Below, in pieces: positions 33,302-42,798 of a stretch of 64,000 bases of DNA (the first letter of the stretch is position 1; each line of letters opens with the position of its first letter). The DNA comes from Helianthus annuus (taxonomy: Eukaryota; Streptophyta; Magnoliopsida; Asterales; Asteraceae), in contig NC_035433.2 of assembly GCF_002127325.2 (NCBI RefSeq), forward strand, positions 15,612,611 through 15,676,610. Reading direction: 5' to 3'. The translations under genes were made by a program, and so were the position numbers. The notes under the pieces were generated by a model. That model had not been told where the DNA came from. It made no database searches and was given only the letters and a program-made list of their open reading frames with translations.

Positions 33302-36289
33302 TCAGTTTGAGAGGGGGACCCAAGCCTTTGTGGACTTGGGTCGTCCTTGATCATCAAGGAAAGTGATCTCAATCACTTGATGATTAGGAAATAGAACCTC
33401 TGGTGCTCCCCCTGATTGAATTACCTGTTTTTGTTTCCAAGCTTGTTGTCCCTTACCAGTATTTGAATTAATTGTTTTTGCATTTACTGGTTTTACAGTT
33501 GTGGATTTAGCTTGTACAGGTTTTTCTTCCTTGACCTCTGATTTTAAGGCCTTCTCAATTACCTTTTGGTTCTTTTGTTTTAACTTCTTTTCCCTTTCTT
33601 TCAAGACACGTGGGTCTTGTTTCGGGGAAACCGGTTGTTTTTGGTAATTGGTTTCTTGGGGAGCACTCGTTTTTCCTTTCAACTTTTACAGGTATGGGCA
33701 GTATCTTACAATGTGCCCAACTGTGCCACATTCAAAACACATTCTCCGCTCTACAAACCTCGGAGAAACATGTTGATGACCAGACGGAGAACCAGACACT
33801 GAACTTTGTGATCTAGATGTGCTTGGACCTAAGTCACATCCATTGGTGTGTTGGGTATAATTGTTCTGATCATTTCGTTTTAAAATTCTAACTTGTTTTA
33901 CAAAATCAATGTTAGATTTATTTTGAAATGTTTCAAGTTTGTCCGTACCCTTGGATCCAACAAAGTTCACTTTCTGTTCTCTTTTCTTAGCTGGAGCTCT
34001 TTTGTTTTGCACCTTTTGCTGTTGAACCTTAGGTTGCTCAACCTTAGATTGTTGAATTTTAGGTTGTGCAGCCTTAGGTTGAGTAGCCTTAGACTGCTCA
34101 ACTTTAGGTTGTTGAACCTTTGGTTGTTCAGTCTTAGGCTGCTGAACTTTTGGTGCATGAACATTCTTGTTCTGAGCTTTCTTTCCCTGTACCTGACCTT
34201 TACCCTTTCCTGAATTGACTTGTTGTTTTCGCTCAACTGGTAGTTTTTGGTTTCCGTATTGTTTTCTAATTTGTTCACACGGAATTGGATCACATTGAGT
34301 AACTGTCACTTTGCCACTTTTGTTCCCCAAAAACTTATCAGTGCATCCTTCAAAAATTTGCTCAATTAAATCTTGATTTACATTTTTAATTGGAAAATCT
34401 TTGTTAGAATAGATTTTGCTATCTCCTTTGAGCGTATACAACAAGTTATTCCCTTCAGAGCTAACTACAAGGGATTCCATTGTTTTTGACATTTCAGTCT
34501 TACTCGGTTTCACTGGTGGATCACACAGAATGTGATTCTCGATAGGAATATCTGTTGTAACCGAGTCAGACTGTTGTTTCACAATTTCTTCAGATTCATC
34601 ATCCGAAGAATCAGCATCCTCAATAATGGGAGGACTCTGTTCCTTAACACATGATGAATCTGTCACATTCTCAGATTCTGATTGACCCGAGGATGATGTA
34701 CCAGTTGTGAACCCGAGGCCTGCTGCAAAGTCATCTAGACCGAGTGGCACAGTAGGTTCAAAACGGGGCATATCCTCATCATCAGGCAACTTCGAGTAAT
34801 TGTGATTCATCGGGGGAGGGCATGATTTGTAACCAATACATTTTGCATCCCCCTTTTTCCTTTGAACATCAATAATGTGATCCAAAACATAGCGGGAATT
34901 GGAATAGCTTTCCAATTTCTGCTTGATTGTTTCACATTCGCATCGAGCTGTAGCTAACTCTACCATTTGTTTTTCAATTGTGTCAATTAGATTATTGTTT
35001 GCGTGTTGTTTTCTCAAAACAGCCTTTTGTAGTTCAGAAACATCATGTTTTAATGACGCAATTGTTGCTTTAAACTCCTTTTCATTTCTGGTTAAAAACA
35101 AGTTAGCTTCAGTTGCTCTAGAAAGATCAACAATCAATTCTTGATTGTGTTTGTGTGTGATTTCAAACAGACTTTCCTTTTCTGCATATTCTAAACATTT
35201 AGCACATTCAACAGACGCAGAAATAGAGTCAGAGTTAGAATCACATACCTGAGAGGTTTGACCTTCTACATGAGCCATAAAGGCTGTATGAAAAGAAAAA
35301 GATCCGTCTTCAGAGAAAAATTGAGAAAGCTTCTCGGAAGTTCCAGCAGATTTCTGGCAAAGAATAGATCTCCTCTTGCATAATGCTTCAGCGTCAGCCA
35401 AGAGCTCATCAACCTCCAAATCTAAAGCATCACTTGATAAATCACCAGCATCAAGTGATTCCCCATCCATGCTCCCACTGTAACCCGAGCTATCTTCATC
35501 TTCTGAAGATTCACCAGCAGACACGGGTTCTACAACTTTCTCAACCACTTTAGCATAACATGCTGTTCCACCATTTCCTCCTTCACCAAGCTGAAGATTC
35601 CAGTTGCAAATCTCATCAGCTTGAACCACTAACCCTCTGTGGGGATTAGTGTTTGTGGATCCAGATGTATTTCCTCCCACGGGAACTATTTGTCTGTCAG
35701 AATTGTTGTTCTGTTGTTGTTGAGGCTGTCTTTGATTCCTGAAAGGATTCTGAGTGCCTTGCTTAGATGGCTTCTGACATTCCCGCTTGAAATGACCCTT
35801 TTCACCACAGTTGAAGCAGGTGACAACATTCTTATCAAAACCATACTTGGTGTTGTTGTTGCTTTCCAAGTTGGTTCTCCCCGTCCTTTCCATGAACTCT
35901 TTTGCTCTTCGAATAGCACTAGCTAGAGCCCATTTGATATCCATCATCTCAAACTCTTCTTTATCCACTTGCTGATAATCTTCATTGGTTAGATTGATAT
36001 TCCCAATCTGACCTGCAACTAATCCACAATAAGCACTAACCAAGGTATTCAACATCTCCATATGCTCCTTGGCTATTTCAACAGTGACTTTGGAAAAGTT
36101 GGAAGTGTCTAATCTGACTGTGTTCGGATTGGAAGTGGCTTGAAAGTTTGAAAAGTTTCCATAAAACCCTTGCTGTTGCGGTTGTTGCTGCTGAGCTCTG
36201 CTTGGGTCTAAGAAAGGCGGTGGTGTGAATTGCTGAGCTGTCTGTTGTTGTTGTTGTTGAGAAGAAGAATCTGGTCTTGAATACATCAT
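33302..36289 (-). pseudogene. SirA gag, N-terminus deleted
   Basis: An 867-codon frame (36289-33686) continues in frame after one TAA to 33302. It starts with a Gln-rich stretch, then a block alignable with the middle of SirB gag (GLVAGQIGNINLTNEDY), a zinc knuckle (CFNCGEKGHFKREC near 35800), a long coiled coil, an acidic segment, a run of about ten QPK-type pentapeptide repeats (about 34000-34150) and a second knuckle (CFECGTVGHIVRYC). About 350 residues present at the start of SirB gag are missing, because the frame abuts an LTR remnant at 36300. The TAA at 33686 might be a natural gag-pol boundary, as Sireviruses can use stop or frame changes there. Confidence 0.82.
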
Positions 36290-36302
36290 CGTGTATGCTG
36301 AA

Positions 36303-36398
36303 GGATCAACCTAATCCTTGTTATGTTTAACACTCTAGCAAGTGCGGAATCCAAGCTAGAGTGCAAACCGATAGTTTAGATGAAAGCACAAGTCACAA
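36303..36398 (-). repeat. SirA 5' LTR remnant (96 bp)
   Basis: It matches 22866-22962 of the 3' LTR with two or three differences and is cut at both ends. The left break joins LTR directly to mid-gag at a GGAT microhomology; the right break joins TekB LTR. Primer site and leader are lost. Confidence 0.78.
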
Positions 36399-37465
36399 AA
36401 ACGCTAGGTGTTTTTGACATGGAATCCTTGCCGAAAACCAAACCCCACCCCACGAAAACACACACCTCACGAAAACGCTAGGTGTTTTCGTCTATTAAGA
36501 GGCCAACGAAAACAAGAATGGGCCTTGGCCCAGTGACGATCTGTTATATGCTTTGACTTCCAACCTATACGTAAAAACTGTTAATCGGCAAACCCTAGAC
36601 AACTCTCATTCTCTCTCGCCTCTCTTTGAACCCGACGGCTGCCTTCATCTTGTTCGAAATCAGATTCCTCGTGCTTAACCATTCCTAGTTCGGTTAGTGT
36701 TTTATTTGTTTAAGTTTGTTTTCATTCTTAATGTATGGCTATATTATGAACATGATCTGGACTATGATACAAACGCTGAGTGATGATTTAATGCGTGCGT
36801 GATGCCTTGAAAATGCAATCGATTGGATATGGAACACTACTTGTTGTCGGCCATTGTTTTTATAAGTATGCATGAGAATTGTCAATAGCATGTGATGGTA
36901 TGGAATAATTCATATAAAGTGGCGGCTATAGTGTCTGTGGTACATGTGTGATGTTTAGGTATGGATGATTATATATATGCATAAAATCTAGGTTTTTTTT
37001 TGGTCCAATGAACTCTTGAGGTGGTTAGGGATTGTCAGCCATGTTTATTAAAATAAAAAGACTCTCATGTGATTGTTTATGGGGTGAATGTATGGGGGGT
37101 TAATCGATGATGGAACCGACATCATATCATACTTTGAGTTGCATATGAACTTTAGGGAATAGTGCATGAAATGGCGGCTAGTAGAGTACAAAAGTCAATT
37201 GTCAGAAGGTTGCAAGAAGTCATGTGACTTTGGACGGCCAAGTATTCCGATTGGTGGGGTTGGGCGGCCCAAAGGGGGTATTGGTTACTTTATTGGCCCA
37301 ATAATGCTAGGGAACCGAATTTTGTGGGTGGTGGCTAATCTTACACGTGACCATCTCAAGTTATTTGACTTATATATTTTCGGTCCTATGGCATTTGGCG
37401 GTGGCTGTTGATGTCGGCCACTTGGGTTTTTGCGACATGATTATTATTACTGGAACAGTTTTGGT

Positions 37466-37630
37466 TTTTGACGAAACAAGAGGGTGTTTCGCCAAAGGGG
37501 ATCTTGACGAAACAGAAAGTGTTTCGCCAAGGATAGGTTGGCGAATTAGAGGGGGTGTTTCGCCAAGGGTAGTTGGCGAAACAGAATGTGTCTCGTCAAT
37601 TATGTGTTTCGCCAAAATCTGTGTTTCGCC
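37466..37630 (+). repeat. TekB LTR array of TTTCGCC motifs
   Basis: About ten copies of GTTTCGCCAA or TTGGCGAAAC (some GACGAAAC) lie in both orientations, followed directly by AATTTAAATACTTTGCACAG, which is conserved with TekC. The array lies just left of the point where TekA entered the 5' LTR. Confidence 0.78.
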
Positions 37631-37892
37631 AATTTAAATACTTTGCACAGTAACATGATTTAACTCTGTTAAATGTTAACTGGATTATTTAACTGCTGTT
37701 AAGTGATGTGCATGACTTATGTGATAACGGATACATGCTAGTGCTTCTGTGATTATGCCTATACGTGAACAACTTGGATATAAACTGATTATGCACACAT
37801 GCGTATTTAGGACGTGATTGATTAACTGTGAGCACTTACTTAGCATACCGAGCAAACCAAGGTGAGTTCACCCACTCTTACTAAGGCATGGG

Positions 37893-38218
37893 ATTCCCAG
37901 GGCTTGGGAATGGGATTGAAAGGATAAGGTTGAATAGATTCATACGGACACTATTACTAGACTACCATACCATCGTCCTCGGTTGTGCAGGATACATACG
38001 TAAAACCTACGTATACTTGTATTGCCCACTGTCCTCAGGTTGCGAAGGACACTCACGTAAAACCTACGTGGACTTATACTCACTACTGCCTCGATTGTGT
38101 CAGGCACTTACGTAAAACCTGCGTAAACCCCCGCGTACCCCTATCCTCGGTTGTGAAGGATACTTACGTAAAACCTACGTAAACTTGTACGTATTACTGT
38201 TCTCGGGATATGTAGAAC
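37893..38218 (+). repeat. TekB LTR covarying hairpin array (3' copy)
   Basis: Second copy of the array described for 7020-7345, with the same five paired units. A single G-to-A change falls in a loop (GCCTCGATTGTGTCAGGC), not in a stem. Confidence 0.8.
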
Positions 38219-38678
38219 ACTTATGGTTACGAATAGTCTAGTGGTTATACAACATGGGAAGCCCCTACCAATAGAACTTACTATCGGCCCAGTAGAGCCA
38301 CATGTTACAAACGAACTTACTATTATGCATTTACTTACTGTGAACTCGCTCAACTAGTTGTTGATCCTCTGTTACATGCCTTGCAGGTCGTTAGGTATAT
38401 GGAGCTTGCACATGGAGGAGCTGGTCGTTGTGGGCTTGGATCGTGATTGTCTTATTAAACACTTATGGCATTTCATACTTATTTATGTTGGGTTTTATTT
38501 ATACGCTTCCGCTAAACAGTGATAACATACTTATGTTTTGGAACACATATCATATTGGTGATTGAATGGCATTTACTTTTACTTATTAATTACATGTTCA
38601 ATATGATTGGTGGCTTGATCCTGGTCAGTCACGCTCCCAAGCGGTGATACTCCGCAGGTGGATTTTGGGGGTGTGACA

Positions 38679-38875
38679 TGAACTCCTGTAACCAAATCAT
38701 TATGCACCAAATGATTCATTTTTCTAAGATGTATATGCCCCATCTTCCGTTGCCACAATCTCGACTCTTTTTCAGTTGCTGTGGACACGAAACAATGAGC
38801 TTGACCCGTGGTTGTAGTAGCTACGCTCATATCCAACACATACAGATCATTAACTCTTGGTGCCCGCATGATAAT
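38679..38875 (-). pseudogene. SirB integrase zinc-finger fragment, left of element D
   Basis: The minus strand encodes the copia GAG-pre-integrase region (APRVNDLYVLDMS, then KMGHIHLRKMNHLVHND), closely similar to SirA 32990-32790. It is cut on the left by the TekB LTR at 38678 and on the right by element D. Joined across the ATAAT duplication it continues with the protease fragment at 52013-52424. The remaining pol must lie left of the window. Confidence 0.82.
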
Positions 38876-39675
38876 TGTGACATCTGTGCCTCCAAGACCA
38901 TCGAACAAATACCAAAACAATGAAATATTGTATTTCATACTTGGAAAATTTTATAAATATGTGTATCGTTTGCACATATCAATTCTCGTTCGATTTCAAG
39001 CTCTAAATCGCTTTCTGGAAAGTTATACGCAAACTGGTGTGTAAACGCAGTCAGTTTAATGCGACAAACACTCCGGAATAGTGACATAGGCTTAACATAC
39101 CTTAAATAACCTTTACGTAACTTAGAAATAAGTTTTGGATGGTTTGGTATGCCGAAAACAAGTTTGTTCGATCGCAGGGACTATTTGTGTCAAACTGCGA
39201 AACTATACCGATTCGTATGATGTCGAATCGTCCGGAAATAAGCTTTGATAGGTTCGGTGTGCGAAAACATGCTTATATGATCTTACAGGGACTAAAAGTG
39301 TCAAAAACGGCGTAAGTTTGCATTTTCGCGCGTATCTTACGTTCTGGACACATCTGGACATCCAAAATTTTTGTACACACTAAAATATTTTTATTTTAGT
39401 GATCGCCATGCAAAATATTCCATTCGTCGCTTAATTTGGATCGATTTTGCGTTCGTTATGACTTCCGTCGTAATTAACCGAACAACGCAATTTTACGATC
39501 AAACGAACCAACATCCGAGATGTTTTTGAGCATGTTTTGAGTCCCCTATACTTTAACTTCATTTTAGAGCCTTGAAATGAGGTTAACGGGGTTTAAACGC
39601 ATCGAAAAAGGCTTTAAACACGTGCAGGGACCATTTCTGCCATTTTTGAAACTTTGCTGAATCAGACACATGGTA

Positions 39676-39716
39676 GCGTAGCGCGAGCACCTCCTGCCTA
39701 TGCCGTCGCGCTACGC
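39676..39716 (+). repeat. GC-rich inverted repeat in element D LTR
   Basis: GCGTAGCGCG (39676-39685) and CGCGCTACGC (39707-39716) are perfect 10-bp arms around a 21-nt loop, about 200 bp upstream of the TATA box. The copy in the 3' LTR is near 49465-49505. Confidence 0.7.
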
Positions 39717-39909
39717 GAGCGTCACATCTGGGCAGAAAGTCTGTTTTCAGCAACAGTTTGTAAATTCAGGGGCCAATCTTGCAATTTCTTTGTGTGGTAA
39801 CCAAGTTACCACCTCTCCAAGGCTTTGCACCTGCTCCTAACAAATGTATGGTTGTGATTTCATGCTTAATGGCTAAGAAAAACACTTGGAGTGATCTTGT
39901 TCTTCATGT

Positions 39910-39946
39910 CCAACTATAAATACCATGCTCCGTCAACTCATTTCTT
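39910..39946 (+). promoter_or_regulatory. Element D core promoter
   Basis: CTATAAATACC near 39912 is a strong plant TATA box. Transcription would begin about 30 bp on, near TCAACTCATTTC. CT-rich leader sequence and a GTGAGC donor-like site (40045) follow. The 3' LTR copy is at about 49699. Confidence 0.7.
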
Positions 39947-40092
39947 TGCTCATTCACTCATTCCTCTCTTCACATCTGCTTTGGAGCTCTCTCTCAAGCA
40001 TTTGGGACTTTGTCTTCTTGTAGAAAAGATAGCAAGGACCTTAAGTGAGCTTCTTTCATTCTTTTTCATGCTTGTTCTTTATGTTTAAGCAG

Positions 40093-40538
40093 AAAGTCAA
40101 ACAGTTTGACCAACAGTTTGACTTTCGGTTTTGACCATCAATTGGTCAAGTCAAAGTTCAATTGAACTTTGACACGTGATTGTAATCACGATAGTTATAA
40201 TCCTTCGCGATTATAACCGCTGATTACCACGTTATCTAGTTGTAGTGTCGAGTCAAAGTTTTGGTCAAAATGCGTTTTAGCACGCATTTTGCAACGGAAC
40301 TACTTTAGGGTATCGAAACACTTTGTTTTGATACCAAATCAGTAGGTTAGACATGTTTTGACATGTCTAACTCGACACTATTAGTTTGTGCTTGTTTAGG
40401 GTCGTAAGATAAGCGGTCTAAACAACCGCTTATACTTCCGAACTCGACCCGTTTGGTCGATCTTTGGATCCGACCAAGCTTAGTTAGTGATCATAATTTC
40501 ATAGGGAATAACCACTGAGGTTATAACCTTATGATCAC
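40093..40538 (+). other. Element D hairpin train: about eleven perfect inverted repeats in 450 bp
   Basis: Arms by position: AAAGTCAAAC (40093/40116), TTGACC (40131/40144), a 22-nt perfect palindrome (40151-40172), CGTGATT (40175/40184), GTTATAAT (40194/40210), AAAATGCGT (40267/40282), GGTATCGAAACA (40309/40324, one G-U), TTAGACATGT (40347/40361), ATAAGCGGT (40409/40425), TTGGTCG (40453/40471) and GTGATCATAA (40487/40529) enclosing ATAACC (40508/40519). The set lies in the transcribed leader region after the TATA box. The 3' LTR copy is at about 49880-50330. Confidence 0.82.
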
Positions 40539-41079
40539 ATAGGATTGGTTAGTCATTTGCTAGTTAGCTTGTATGCCCATAGTAAATGACCAAAATGCCC
40601 TTTTGAAGCTAAAATCCGTATTTTTGTCTATGTGAACACATTTTTGACAAGTAATCTGAATTAGTAACATGTTTAGGGATAATTGGGCATGTAAGACTTG
40701 ACATAGCACATAGATTACCATTCGAACATAGTTTTACGCTAACGACGCATTATAGTGGCTTATGTTACCATAATGGGTCGAAACGGGTCAAAAGCACTTA
40801 GGTAGGCCTTTCAATCAGAATGTTGGGACTATTAAATCATACCATACGAGTTCAAATACTCATTTGATTTATAGAACCTCATTCTATCCTATCTCCCGAT
40901 TTAGGTGTCGATTTATTTATCTAGCAATCCGATACTAGGTACCACTTGATTCCTTGATTGCCCGTGCATCGATAGTTCACAAAATCAAGGATACCCTACA
41001 ATCTCAAGTGAGTACATAGTTCCCCTATTTTACTGTTTTCAATTGTTTTGGGGTGAATCATATGTACAAAACGATTTTC

Positions 41080-41720
41080 AAGGTTTAAACGATGATTTCA
41101 AAAACGATTAAGATGGTTTATACAAAACTAATAACGATTTCAATAAGGTGAACAAGACTTGTTGGTTGTAATTACATAACGAATGACATTCATTAGCTCT
41201 GATCAAGCCGACAGTATTAGGTTATGGTACCATAGGATCTGACAAATCCCGTTATCAGACTACACCCATGGTTATGTGTGGGGGTTATGTAGGTAACGAC
41301 CGAACCTGATGATTGTTAACTTACCCTTTGGTGGTTTGTTAATATGAAACGAGAAACGAGTTAAACGAGTCACGAAGGTTTGAATGTTGTTAACGAGACG
41401 ACAAAAAGTATTTTTCACTATTAAAACGAATACGATTTTGGGTCGAGTTAAACGATTTGAAACGAGATACACGATTTGGAACGAGATAAACGAATTAAAC
41501 GATTGGCTTTGGGTAGTGATTAGATAATGGAACGAGTGTAGTATGCTAGAATCATGGTAGATACGCCGCTGGTACTTCTTATATATAAGTGATTCTATCA
41601 TATTACATTGCGTGTCATTATTTAGTTCACTTGGGAAAACGATTTGAAACGATATCACACAACGAGGTTTTCGAAACGATATAAACCATACGAGTTTTAT
41701 TAACGAGCTTTTACGAGATG
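41080..41720 (+). repeat. Element D LTR array of AAACGA(T/G) motifs
   Basis: More than twenty copies of AACGAT or AACGAG occur, mostly as TTTGAAACGA or TTAAACGA, on the plus strand. The 3' LTR copy is at about 50868-51510. A 151-codon minus-strand open frame here is repeat-derived and not a gene. Confidence 0.72.
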
Positions 41721-42231
41721 TTTCCAAATTATTTTACTAAAACAAATGTTTTTGGGTTAAGACTCATGGCTACGAGATTTTATAAACTATAACCAATTTG
41801 ATTTGAGTTGGTTAATTATGTTGCAATACACTTTTCAAAACGAGGTTTGTATTTTTGACTCTTGTAGTCTAACGAGGTACTGCAACATATAAACGAGCCA
41901 TGAGTCCAATACTCCCACAAAACCTATGTACTCGCCAACAATTTCTTTGCTGACTTTACTTTTTACATATGTTTCAGGTGATATTGCTTGATGTTGCTTG
42001 CTAGGAAGTTTGTGTCACATAGGACCTGGACGAGGCCTTAGTGACTTAAAAACAGTCATAACAATATATAGTTAGTTTGTTTTGATTTAAAGACAATGTA
42101 CATTACATAATAATTCAATAAAACAAAACATTTGGTTACCATGGTTGTGAAACAATAATTCTGTTGCAACACTCCCCGACGTTTCCGCCACGGTTTGTTG
42201 TTTTAACGTGGTCGGGGTGTGACAGAAGAGT

Positions 42232-42244
42232 TGGTATCAGAGCC
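42232..42244 (+). other. Element D primer binding site (initiator-Met tRNA)
   Basis: TGGTATCAGAGCC seven bases after the LTR end, longer than the three-base gap in the Tek elements. Confidence 0.92.
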
Positions 42245-42798
42245 AATGGTTATAGGGAATTAGGTTATTAGCATTGCTTTGTCACCTATCCTTAGGTGAT
42301 AACCACAACAAGAACACAATAACGAATCCGCTTCGAAAATTAATCATCTATCCTTAGATGATTGATTACTAGGTTTTGAACCTTCTATTATAAGGTTTTG
42401 AATCCTTCCAGTCTGATTCATCTTTGGCTTTGTGCCTTTCGAGTTTTCAAAATCTCGTCAAAGTTTGGGTTTAAATAATGTGAACACGTGCAAACTGGAA
42501 GAGTGAATGCCTGTACCCTGAGTTTTCTGTCTAAGGCTAGAGTGTTCGTACAAATCCGCATTATCGGACCAGTCACTCTTACCTGGGAACTCTTGGGGTG
42601 AGTGTTCACTTATAGGCGAGCATGTCTTCGCGATACATTATTTTGACCTATTTACTTTGATTTGTCACTGCGTGTCGTTTGTTTGTTCAAGGTAACGAAC
42701 AAATGATCGCCTTCCTTGTGTGGTGTCGATATTTTCAATACCTCTTTTGTTCCTCCAATTGTCAACCTCACGCGTTTCCCATGTTTCCTTTTTAGACA
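42245..42798 (+). other. Element D leader with twin TCCT-loop hairpins
   Basis: CACCTA-TCCT-TAGGTG (42282-42297), enclosed by GGTTAT/ATAACC (42263/42299), and AATCATCTA-TCCT-TAGATGATT (42342-42363) share the same four-base loop on different stems. AACCTT/AAGGTT follows near 42380. The remaining leader to 42798 has no other clear feature. A role in packaging or primer presentation is inferred from position. Confidence 0.6.

Larger units (their letters stand above)
22844..36398 (-). mobile_element. SirA: Sirevirus-like Ty1/copia element with envelope-like ORF
   Basis: Minus-strand order from the right is a 96-bp remnant of the 5' LTR, truncated gag, protease-integrase-RT-RNase H, a 2.8-kb spacer, a long envelope-like ORF, a polypurine tract and a full 3' LTR (22844-23520). 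The large gag with coiled coil and two zinc knuckles, plus an extra ORF after RNase H, is the Sirevirus (SIRE/Maximus) layout. It lies in the TekB 3' LTR. The 5' LTR, primer site and N-terminal gag are lost by deletion, so it cannot replicate on its own. Confidence 0.85.
6759..38678 (+). mobile_element. TekB: Ty3/gypsy chromovirus-like element interrupted by TekA, TekC and SirA
   Basis: Pieces in order are the 3' part of its 5' LTR (6759-7805), primer site, leader, gag-pol to 11830, then TekC, gag-pol again (21482-22523), 3' LTR start (22582-22843), then SirA, and the 3' LTR remainder (36399-38678). The 5' LTR piece matches 37631-38678 with about seven mismatches and one 1-bp indel over 1,048 bp by eye, which proves they are one element and that the insertion is recent. 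Its right flank is SirB integrase sequence, so TekB is inserted in SirB. It is a close relative of TekA at the protein level. Confidence 0.88.
36399..38678 (+). repeat. TekB 3' LTR, right piece
   Basis: Contents: two ACGAAAAC-type hairpins (36401-36423 and 36468-36490), a CT-rich leader-like stretch with AAACCCTAG near 36590, TCGGTTAGT at 36690, a TTTCGCC motif array (37466-37630), a possible donor AAG|GTGAGT near 37862, the hairpin array and an acceptor TTGCAG at 38386. It ends GGTGTGACA at 38678, beside SirB sequence. 36700-37460 holds nothing else that I can identify. Confidence 0.85.
38876..42224 (+). repeat. Element D 5' LTR (3,349 bp)
   Basis: TGTGACATCTGTG to GGGGTGTGACA. It contains two diverged copies of an approximately 110-bp segment (AACTTAGAAATAAG and CTTTGATAGG regions), a GC-rich inverted repeat (39676-39716), a TATA box (39912), a dense hairpin run (40093-40538), a possible donor CTCAA|GTGAGT (41007/41008), an AACGA motif array (41080-41720) and an acceptor GTTTCAG (41977). 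There is no gene. Confidence 0.92.

Noticed and set aside
33893..34213. Leu-rich plus-strand frame suggesting a membrane protein
   Set aside because: It is the antisense of the Gln-Pro-Lys repeat in SirA gag, whose complement reads as Leu-rich.
41272..41727. 151-codon minus-strand frame in the element D LTR (and 51060-51515)
   Set aside because: It lies over the AACGA array in a noncoding LTR and is duplicated only because the LTR is; no domain seen.
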